From NCBI GenBank assembly GCA_040757335.1, contig JBFLXB010000006.1, positions 1 through 64,000 of the forward strand: DNA of 64,000 nt, in the 5' to 3' direction. Both the position numbers and the translations under genes were made by a program. The DNA comes from Nitrospirota bacterium. Its GTDB lineage: Bacteria > Nitrospirota > Nitrospiria > 2-01-FULL-66-17. Of this stretch, positions 57,179-64,000 are shown one piece after another. Under the pieces are notes generated by a model, which saw nothing but the letters and a program-made list of their open reading frames with translations, was not told the origin of the DNA and ran no database searches. Positions within the stretch are counted from its first letter, which is position 1. The number at the start of each line of letters is the position of its first letter.

Positions 57179-57832
57179 TCATCTCGATTCCGCAACGATC
57201 TCATCGCCCTGAAGGTTCCGCGGCGGTTTCCTGACAACCGCGAACAAATTGAGTCCGAACTTGTGGTACCGCAGAACAATGTCACTAGGCCTGAATCCAG
57301 CCCTTACCAACAATGGCCATAGGTCTCTTTTGTCGTAGTACATTTTGTGATCGTCCATTTCAGCCTTTGGACTCGTGCCCAACTTAAATGCGGAGACTTC
57401 GAGAAAGACCTTCCCGCGCCAGGTTGGGACATTTACCAGAAGTACACCTCCCGGTCTCATGACGCGCTGGCATTCACCGAGGACCTGCACCGGTTCCCAC
57501 ACATGCTCTAGTGCCGAAATGAAAAGGACGAGGTCAAACGACTCAGCCTCCAGTTTGACAATTCCCTGTTCAACCGATCCCTCCAGAAAGCTAAACCGGG
57601 AATCGCCTTTAAGTTCTGGACAGATCTGAAAATCTATCCCGACGAGTCTTCCGCGAATATCCCGGAGCGAGGTCAAGTGGCTCGCTCTATAGCCACATCC
57701 CAAGTCCAGTATGTCCAACTCATGAGCTCTGGGCATGTGCTTAAGGATCGCGCGCCGCGAAAGGAACACTCCGACACGGTCTACCCATGTAAGACCGTGT
57801 CGGCCGTATGGGTCTCGCTTTGCCATCTCCAT
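57179..57832 (-). CDS. Class I SAM-dependent methyltransferase
   Basis: 217 residues. SAM motif LDILDLGCGYRASHL, followed by FISALEHVWEPVQVLGECQRVMRPGG. Start ATG 57832 (a GTG at 57838 overlapping the glycosyltransferase stop is the alternative). Coupled with the upstream glycosyltransferase, so it may modify the product of that enzyme. Confidence 0.85.
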   Translation of the reverse strand: MEMAKRDPYGRHGLTWVDRVGVFLSRRAILKHMPRAHELDILDLGCGYRASHLTSLRDIRGRLVGIDFQICPELKGDSRFSFLEGSVEQGIVKLEAESFDLVLFISALEHVWEPVQVLGECQRVMRPGGVLLVNVPTWRGKVFLEVSAFKLGTSPKAEMDDHKMYYDKRDLWPLLVRAGFRPSDIVLRYHKFGLNLFAVVRKPPRNLQGDEIVAESR

Positions 57833-57837
57833 AACCA

Positions 57838-59058
57838 CTATGTTTTCGACGACACGCGCCTTACCATCTCGATCAGCAGCGTGAAACAAAAGGTTTGAAA
57901 ACCGATGATGATCAGCAGTAATCCGAAGATCCCCTGGTAGGACATTTCTGTAAGGCGCAATCCATGAGCAAGATATTGCTGAATCAAGGCACGGTTGAGC
58001 CCCACCCCGGAGAGCGCAAGAATTGCTGATATGGCAATCCCCAGATCGTAGGGCCAAAATCTCTTGACTCGCGAACCCAAGACTGGTCGAAGGTTGTGTA
58101 TCATCCTCGCAAGAAGACCGATTTGAACGCAGCTATATCCCAGAGTCGCGCAGGTCACTCCTAGAAGCATCCAGTGTAGATTGAACCCTATTGCTCCGAC
58201 ACTATATGGCCCGCCAACGAGACTAAAACTAAGAAGAGTCCCGAGGACGAACAGGACAAATCCAGGCTTCAGGAGGAACGAGTCCGGCGAGTAGACCAAC
58301 ATGACTTTGAGATTGATCCATCCGGCAATCCATGGGGAGAAGATACTCGATCGCCGGTGATGGCTGACACGGCCCTCACGGTCCTTGTAGAACTTGACCG
58401 GAACCTCGGTCAAATTCAGTTTGAGACGTGCGGCTTTCAGAACCATCTCCGACGCGTATTCCCAGGACTGGGATTGAAGGTTGATGCGGGCGAAGGCTTC
58501 GCGCGTAGCTCCACGCATCCCACAATGAATATCAGAAAACTTGCTGCCATAGATTCGGTTCAAAATCCATGTTGTCAATGGAGTGCCGAAATAGCGATGC
58601 AGCTTGGGCATCGCCCCCTTTTCGATTGTTCCCTTGAATCGCGATCCCATGATAAACTCATAACCACTTCGGAACTTCTCCACGAACAGATCCATTTCTC
58701 GAAAGTCATACGTAAGGTCTGCATCACCCATCAGGATGTATCGCCCTCGAATGAATGGAATCGCGTCGATATATGCTCTTCCCAAACCGCGTTTCGGGAC
58801 CTTTAAGACTTCCGCCCCGTGAGCGAGCGCGATCTCGGTCGTTCTGTCCGTCGAGCTGTCCACGATCAAGATTTGGCCCACGACACCCGCCTTCTTGAGC
58901 CCCTCCTTGCACCAGTCGACAAACTCCCCCACCGTGAGCTCTTCATTAAGGGCAGGCACAACCACGCTAATCTCTGGAGACTCCGGAGGGATATAGCCAT
59001 CTGCCGTCAACAGCTTGCCCCTGTCACCGTCGCCCATCGTTTGAAGAATAGCCTCCAT
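57838..59058 (-). CDS. Family 2 glycosyltransferase with C-terminal membrane helices (DPM1-like)
   Basis: 406 residues. GT-A catalytic domain: ISVVVPALNEELTVGEFV, the DxD-type site MGDADLTYDF, and GSRFKGTIEKGAMP. Four or so C-terminal transmembrane helices follow (~235-400). This resembles polyprenyl-phosphate sugar transferases that make lipid-linked sugar donors at the inner membrane. ATG 59058 overlaps the previous stop (TGATG). Confidence 0.9.
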   Translation of the reverse strand: MEAILQTMGDGDRGKLLTADGYIPPESPEISVVVPALNEELTVGEFVDWCKEGLKKAGVVGQILIVDSSTDRTTEIALAHGAEVLKVPKRGLGRAYIDAIPFIRGRYILMGDADLTYDFREMDLFVEKFRSGYEFIMGSRFKGTIEKGAMPKLHRYFGTPLTTWILNRIYGSKFSDIHCGMRGATREAFARINLQSQSWEYASEMVLKAARLKLNLTEVPVKFYKDREGRVSHHRRSSIFSPWIAGWINLKVMLVYSPDSFLLKPGFVLFVLGTLLSFSLVGGPYSVGAIGFNLHWMLLGVTCATLGYSCVQIGLLARMIHNLRPVLGSRVKRFWPYDLGIAISAILALSGVGLNRALIQQYLAHGLRLTEMSYQGIFGLLLIIIGFQTFCFTLLIEMVRRVSSKT

Positions 59059-59768
59059 CACATACCCTGACTGGCACTCACAGACGGTTTCCTGGCGAAT
59101 ACGCAATATTGCGCTCCGAGTGGCACAAACGCCATGCCGGATTCAAGCCCTCGGAGGATCTGAAGCGCCCGGGGGAAGAAAAATGCAAAATCCGTATACA
59201 AAACTTTGAACCCCACGGATCGCAGTAAGCGCTGGGCCGCGCGTGGATTGATCGGTACGGCATTCCGATCAATGGCGGCGTGCGCCATGGCGAAACGAAC
59301 AATGGGATTCCAAGGATTGTTTTCCCAGAAGGCAAGCACCCCACCATCGCGGAGGGCCCGGTATAGGTAAGTAGCCGCGCCCTCCCGTTCACTGGGCGGA
59401 ATATGATGAAATGCACAGCTCGTATGAATGAGGTCGAGTGTCCCTTGCGGCTCGTAGTTGTCGACATGAAGAAACGTTCCACGAGTTGGATGTGTTGCCC
59501 GCGCAACGTCCAGAGACGCGGGCGACACATCGACTCCCACGACGCTCTCCGATCCCAGCAAGTCGAATAGGGGCGCCACGCTTCCGCCGGTACCGCATCC
59601 AAAATCCATCACAAGCCTGGGGGTCACTCCCAACGCCGCGAGTGCCCTTGAAAGCCACTGAACCCGTCCCGACGCGTAATAGTCCTTATTCTCTCCGGTC
59701 AGCCGAAGCCAACTGAGATGGCGATCATAGTCCTTCGCAAATTGATCAAACTCGGCATGGGGTTTCAT
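59058..59768 (-). CDS. SAM-dependent methyltransferase
   Basis: 236 residues. SAM motif VMDFGCGTGGSVAPLFDLL and SCAFHHIPPSEREGAATYLYRAL. Start overlaps the epimerase stop (ATGA). Third methyltransferase of the block. Confidence 0.87.
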   Translation of the reverse strand: MKPHAEFDQFAKDYDRHLSWLRLTGENKDYYASGRVQWLSRALAALGVTPRLVMDFGCGTGGSVAPLFDLLGSESVVGVDVSPASLDVARATHPTRGTFLHVDNYEPQGTLDLIHTSCAFHHIPPSEREGAATYLYRALRDGGVLAFWENNPWNPIVRFAMAHAAIDRNAVPINPRAAQRLLRSVGFKVLYTDFAFFFPRALQILRGLESGMAFVPLGAQYCVFARKPSVSASQGM

Positions 59769-60721
59769 GCTGGCTCCTGAAGCTGCGCATTAATCGCACG
59801 ACGTAACGCCTCACGAGAGGAATAGCGCGCGTGCCACCCGAGCCGATGGATCTTTGCGAGGTCAAAACGCACAATTGGGACGTCGCCCTTCCATCCCCGA
59901 TCGCCCCCTGTAAACTCGTATCGCACTTGGTCAGGAGCGAACCCCATCTCCCGCACCACCAGGTCCGCAATATCCCTTACGGTTATATAGTCATCCGTTG
60001 CGATGTTGAAACAATCGTAAGCAGTTCCTGTCGAGTGCAGGTTCTGGAGGAATACCGCGTCGAGAACATCATCCACATGGATGTATGATTTGCTTTGCGA
60101 TCCGTCGCCAAGGATTCGCAGCAAAGTCGGATCCTGGCGCAGTCGACGAATAAAATCGTAGACGACTCCGTGCGTTTGCCTCGGCCCAACAACGTTGGCG
60201 AATCGAAATGCTCGTGCGTGCATGTCGAACATATGGCAGTAGCTACAGATCAAGGCTTCCCCGGCGAGCTTACTGGCGGCATATGTTGAAATCGGCAGGA
60301 GCGGCCCATAGTCCTCAGCGACCGGGACCGAGCCAACTTCTCCATACACCCCGCTTCCCGATGTGTACAGGAGCCTCTTAATACCATTGACACGCATCGC
60401 TTCAAGAATGTTCTGCGTCAGATAGGTTCCCTCCCAAAAATCGATGTCGGGACGAGTTATCGCCTTCGAGATGTCGGGATTCGAGGCGAGGTGAAATACC
60501 ACATCGGACCCGGTCATCGCCTCCGTTAGCTTCGCCAAATCTTTGATATCAGCGTTGACAACCGTCATAGCCGGATGACCGACAAGATTTCCCAAGTGCC
60601 ACATTTTTCCGGAAGAAAAGTTATCGTAGATGGTCACCTGTGCGCAGGATTCTAGGCTCAGCAATCTCGCAACAAGGTGGCTCCCGATGAAACCCGCCCC
60701 ACCAGACACAAACGCGTTCAT
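59765..60721 (-). CDS. NAD-dependent sugar epimerase/dehydratase (SDR)
   Basis: 318 residues. Extended SDR: FVSGGAGFIGSHLVARLL, the catalytic Tyr-x-x-x-Lys in TYAASKLAGE, and SGSGVYGEVG. It resembles UDP-glucose 4-epimerase-like enzymes; exact sugar unknown. ATG 60721 is preferred to the TTG at 60727. A C/G-rich hairpin (CTTCCGCACCC...GGGTGCGAAG, ~60764-60801) lies in the 98-base gap upstream. Confidence 0.88.
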   Translation of the reverse strand: MNAFVSGGAGFIGSHLVARLLSLESCAQVTIYDNFSSGKMWHLGNLVGHPAMTVVNADIKDLAKLTEAMTGSDVVFHLASNPDISKAITRPDIDFWEGTYLTQNILEAMRVNGIKRLLYTSGSGVYGEVGSVPVAEDYGPLLPISTYAASKLAGEALICSYCHMFDMHARAFRFANVVGPRQTHGVVYDFIRRLRQDPTLLRILGDGSQSKSYIHVDDVLDAVFLQNLHSTGTAYDCFNIATDDYITVRDIADLVVREMGFAPDQVRYEFTGGDRGWKGDVPIVRFDLAKIHRLGWHARYSSREALRRAINAQLQEPA

Positions 60722-60819
60722 AAACAAGTACTCATGAGGAAATCATTGTTCCCACGATGCCTTCCTTCCGCACCCCCCAACCCCGGGTGCGAAGAAGTCA
60801 TTCCTCAGCAGATGGACCG

Positions 60820-63303
60820 CTAGGAATCCCTGGCGGACCTGCTGCGCCAGATGACCAAAATAGTAAGCAAAGCAATACCCGCTCCGGACATCCAGAGCGA
60901 CTCTGTCAGTTTGTCGGGCCAATAGCTGAACCTGACGGTGTATGTCCCAGGTCGATCCACCAACACGCCCTTAAAGGCATGATTCACTCGAAAGTAGCGG
61001 ACGGCCTTGCCGTTTAGCGTGGCTTCGAAGTCGTCCTTCCAATATCCTTCGTGAAGGACCACTATCCCCTTGGTCGGGGCGTCGATCGTGAATTCGGTCG
61101 TATTGGGCGTCAAGCGATATTCGCCCGCAGGAACCACCTGAGCCGGAGCGCCTAACAGCGCGTCCCATTCAGGGCTGGCTTGACGGTCCGCGTCTTGAAT
61201 TGCCGCAAACGGCGTCCCGTCGGCCTTCCTGACGAGATCGGGAAACTCCGAGGCAATCGCGTACCGGAGCAGGCGGGTGGTGAAGAACGCGCGCGGCCAT
61301 ACCGCATCGCTCCGGTAGACTCTGAGATCCAACGTTCCCGAAGGCGAATTCGCTGGTGGGAGGGGCCCCAAGTAGTATTTGACGTTGAGGAAGTCGTACA
61401 GCGGCTTCAACCGATCGAGCGTCTCACCACGGACAACCAGCTGCCAATCCCAGATTTCTTCCATCCCCGACGCATGGATGAATTCCCGGTAATAGGGGTT
61501 GATCAGGGGGTCGGCACCGTAAATGCTCTCTAGGCCGATGGCGCCCTGATAGCCGGAATAGAGGGTTGGCCACAATCCCACGACCCTAAACGGCTGACTC
61601 CGGTCCGCGGCGATCAAGTCCACGGCTGGCGACCGCGCCTGGAGGTCCACACGAACCTGAGGGTTCATCACGTGGTCGTCGATTGAAGTCATCCCGGTGC
61701 TCAGGTGCATACCGTGCCGCCAATGCACGGCGACCAGAACGACTATCGCCGCCAGCACCGCGGCCACGGATGCCGCGCTGCCGAGCGCGATCATCCTCGC
61801 GAGAAGGGGGAGCACGATGACCGCCGCCGCGAGCGACGCGCTGTAGCCGTAAAACCAGGTGCTCTTCGGCACCCTGGAGGAAGCCCCGAAGAACACCCCG
61901 AGAAGCACTCCGACGATCAAGAGACTCGCCATCCAATCTCGCCACCAGCCTTCACGCTTGAGACGGTCCTCCAGGGCGACCAGGCCGAAACCGGCGAGCA
62001 CGAACAGATGGATGATCAGGATGCAGGAAAAGGTGTTGCCGACGTGTGTCACGTTGGCTAAGAACGGCACGCTTACGATGACCCCTGGCGGTACCAGACC
62101 AAATGCAAGGGCAAAGGAGATCAGTGCGCTTGCCCCGACGGCGAGGTAGGTCCGCTCCCGGCGGAGGTCGCTGAACCGGACCAACGACCAAACCATCCCG
62201 AGCAAAACGAAGAAATTGGCCGACGGATTGAATTGCATGAGCTCACGGTAGAAGACGTTGTCGAAGAGGCCGACGATGAGGCCCGGGGAAATCTGTCGCA
62301 CCGACGGCGCGTTGTAGCTCGTGTAGGACTGGGCGAGCAAATCCAAGAACGTCAACCACATGGGCGCGCTGATCAGGACAAACAACGCGCCCACACAGGC
62401 AATCTGGAAACCCTGCTTCACCTTTATACGACGATCGCTTTCCGCGAAAAACCAGATGAGAACTCCACAGAGATTTAAGAACACAAACAGCATGTATGCC
62501 TCTTTGACTGTGCCGCTAGCGATCTCCATCCAATTTGCCACTACGAGACCGCAGAGCCATCGCATGCTGGAGCGGTTTGATGAGGCGTGCGCAATCTCGA
62601 GCCAACAATAGAGAATCCAGGGCGCGTAACAGAGACTAAAAAAGGCGGGGTGGTTGAAGCGGTAGGCAAAGAAACCGATAAACACCGCCGAGAACGCCAT
62701 CAGCAGGGACGCCCCCACATGGCGCGTGGCCGCAAACACCATCAGACCCACACCTAAGGCAAACAGGTACTTGGCGACCACGAACTTGAGATCCCACGCC
62801 CAAGCCGCTCCGCCAGCCGACAGCACGATGAGGTGCAACGGGTCACCGAGCATTGAGATACCCTGGCCTAGTAGCGGGGTTCCCGACGAGTTGTACCGAT
62901 TCCACAACGGAAATTCGGCATGTTCAAGCAAGGTGCGGCCCTCGATGGCCGAATAAGAGCGAGTCTGCCACATCATGGCTCCGAGATCGGAGCCGCCCGA
63001 GTTGTCCACCTCGGTACTCTGATATCCGGGAAGGGTCGGGAACGTGGGATACAAGAGATAGGTGACAGCCGAATTGTTCGGCGACACGAAGCTCTTGCCA
63101 AAGAACACCACCGGGTAACAGCTCAGAATCGTCGCAAGCAGGGCGACACCGGCAATTCCCGTTCTCGGATGCTCGAGCCACCATGCCCCAGCGCGACCCG
63201 GATCCGGGTGGGTCCGACCGCCTGCAATGCGCGGCGACCGCATCATGAGAGCAACAACGGAGTCGTCCGGACGCGCCCGCCCCGTCCTCCTCGACCTGGT
63301 CAT
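60820..63303 (-). CDS. Large polytopic membrane protein, GT-C/YfhO-like
   Basis: 827 residues with about a dozen hydrophobic helices, then a ~270-residue soluble C-terminal part and a final helix. The long loop after the first helix (FPLWNRYNSSGTPLLGQ) and the overall plan resemble YfhO-type membrane proteins involved in glycan or lipoteichoic-acid-like modification. No catalytic motif can be assigned. ATG 63303 overlaps the stop of the upstream glycosyltransferase (ATGA). A sequence CAGCAGATGG like the repeat's right end sits at its stop codon. Confidence 0.8.
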   Translation of the reverse strand: MTRSRRTGRARPDDSVVALMMRSPRIAGGRTHPDPGRAGAWWLEHPRTGIAGVALLATILSCYPVVFFGKSFVSPNNSAVTYLLYPTFPTLPGYQSTEVDNSGGSDLGAMMWQTRSYSAIEGRTLLEHAEFPLWNRYNSSGTPLLGQGISMLGDPLHLIVLSAGGAAWAWDLKFVVAKYLFALGVGLMVFAATRHVGASLLMAFSAVFIGFFAYRFNHPAFFSLCYAPWILYCWLEIAHASSNRSSMRWLCGLVVANWMEIASGTVKEAYMLFVFLNLCGVLIWFFAESDRRIKVKQGFQIACVGALFVLISAPMWLTFLDLLAQSYTSYNAPSVRQISPGLIVGLFDNVFYRELMQFNPSANFFVLLGMVWSLVRFSDLRRERTYLAVGASALISFALAFGLVPPGVIVSVPFLANVTHVGNTFSCILIIHLFVLAGFGLVALEDRLKREGWWRDWMASLLIVGVLLGVFFGASSRVPKSTWFYGYSASLAAAVIVLPLLARMIALGSAASVAAVLAAIVVLVAVHWRHGMHLSTGMTSIDDHVMNPQVRVDLQARSPAVDLIAADRSQPFRVVGLWPTLYSGYQGAIGLESIYGADPLINPYYREFIHASGMEEIWDWQLVVRGETLDRLKPLYDFLNVKYYLGPLPPANSPSGTLDLRVYRSDAVWPRAFFTTRLLRYAIASEFPDLVRKADGTPFAAIQDADRQASPEWDALLGAPAQVVPAGEYRLTPNTTEFTIDAPTKGIVVLHEGYWKDDFEATLNGKAVRYFRVNHAFKGVLVDRPGTYTVRFSYWPDKLTESLWMSGAGIALLTILVIWRSRSARDS

Positions 63304-64000
63304 TTCGGCGTGGCCTGGATGTCCAGAATCACGCCCTGGAGCAGCAACTCGAATCCTATCAGAAACGGCAGCACGCTCAGCATGACGGTCCCGGTGGTCG
63401 CGATCTCACCAGTGGTGGCGGAGCGCCACCACGTGTAGAGCCCGAATCCCATGCCCCAAAAGAAGAACAGCAATCCCAGGAAAAGAAACACCGCAATCGG
63501 GGAAAAATCCCGCAGCACGTACTTCTCGTATATACGATACCAGTACCGACGAAATAGATACGCCGGGAATGACCAGAGCACGTGTGACACCCTTAGGTGC
63601 GACACCTCGCTGCCGTAGAGCGCGGGAATCGGCACGTCCTTGACGCGGTAGTTGAGGATGTTGAGGTGGATCAGGATGTCGTTCTCGAAAAAGTAGCGCT
63701 TCGCAATCCGCCCGAAGTTCAGCCGGCTGAGCGGCTCCCGCCGAATCGCCAAGTAGCCGTTCTGAGGGTCGAACACGTTCCAGTAGCCGGACGTGAGCTT
63801 GGTCAGGAACGTGAGGACAAAATTCCCGAAGAGCCGGTATCGCGGCATTGACGAGAGCTCTGCCGAATGCAGAAATCGGTTCCCTTTCGCGTAGTCGTAT
63901 CCCTGGACAGTGACCGCGTCCAGCAGCGTGGGGAGGTACGTCGGATCCATCTGCCCGTCCGCGTCCATCTTGACCGCGATTTTGAGCCCCTCGTCCAAAA
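63300..64000 (-). CDS. Family 2 glycosyltransferase (N-terminus off the right edge)
   Basis: The visible ~233 residues include the metal-binding DxD site KMDADGQMDPTYLPTLLDAV, the acceptor part AKGNRFLHS and two C-terminal transmembrane helices (SPIAVFLFLGLLFFFWGMGFG and TGTVMLSVLPFLIGFELLLQG). It resembles polyprenol-phosphate sugar synthases. The start lies beyond the window. Confidence 0.88.
   Translation of the reverse strand, partial: LDEGLKIAVKMDADGQMDPTYLPTLLDAVTVQGYDYAKGNRFLHSAELSSMPRYRLFGNFVLTFLTKLTSGYWNVFDPQNGYLAIRREPLSRLNFGRIAKRYFFENDILIHLNILNYRVKDVPIPALYGSEVSHLRVSHVLWSFPAYLFRRYWYRIYEKYVLRDFSPIAVFLFLGLLFFFWGMGFGLYTWWRSATTGEIATTGTVMLSVLPFLIGFELLLQGVILDIQATPK

Overview
The window looks like a chromosomal segment of a high-GC, free-living Gram-negative bacterium. 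Evidence for an outer membrane is LptD, an outer-membrane beta-barrel protein, many lipoproteins and heptose/rhamnose glycan genes. Multihaem and monohaem c-type cytochromes, a very large multicopper oxidase and an AccD-FolC-LptD / DnaE-AccA gene order would suit Nitrospirota or a neighbouring phylum, but this placement is an inference. There is no rRNA, tRNA, CRISPR array, phage gene or transposase in the window.

Region 1 (1-32.8 kb) is mostly housekeeping. It holds an RRM protein (cut by the left edge), a beta-barrel protein, a winged-helix/nuclease-like unknown, a methyltransferase, a coupled ALDH-HrpB-TMTC/TPR operon, RecJ, a Rel (p)ppGpp enzyme, a DUF2203 protein, a five-haem cytochrome, IspH, a quinone oxidoreductase, a TetR repressor with its operator, a coupled FIST + M14 deacylase pair, LptD-FolC-AccD, a stand-alone PolX-type HhH protein, and DnaE-AccA. 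Long imperfect palindromes of one repeat family (180-300 bp) sit exactly behind the stop codons of several of these genes.

Region 2 (33.1-50.5 kb, all minus strand) is the most unusual part. Three paralogous periplasmic cupredoxins surround a ~1,640-residue six-domain multicopper oxidase of the MofA/McoA size class. Upstream lies a tightly coupled operon of six beta-propeller proteins, four of which carry a c-type haem, followed by a SUMF1-fold lipoprotein. Together they look like a periplasmic or outer-membrane metal-oxidation/electron-transfer module. The function is inferred, not proven.

Region 3 (49.7-64 kb, minus strand) is a surface-polysaccharide locus. It has rmlD and rmlA with a decayed rmlB remnant between them, a GDP-D-glycero-alpha-D-manno-heptose pathway (HddA, HddC, GmhA, GmhB) coupled to a transaldolase-family gene, then a visibly more AT-rich block of methyltransferases, a glycosyltransferase, an epimerase, a large membrane protein and a second glycosyltransferase cut by the right edge. 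Gene starts overlap upstream stops by ATGA/GTGA/TGATG throughout, so translational coupling is a recurring theme.
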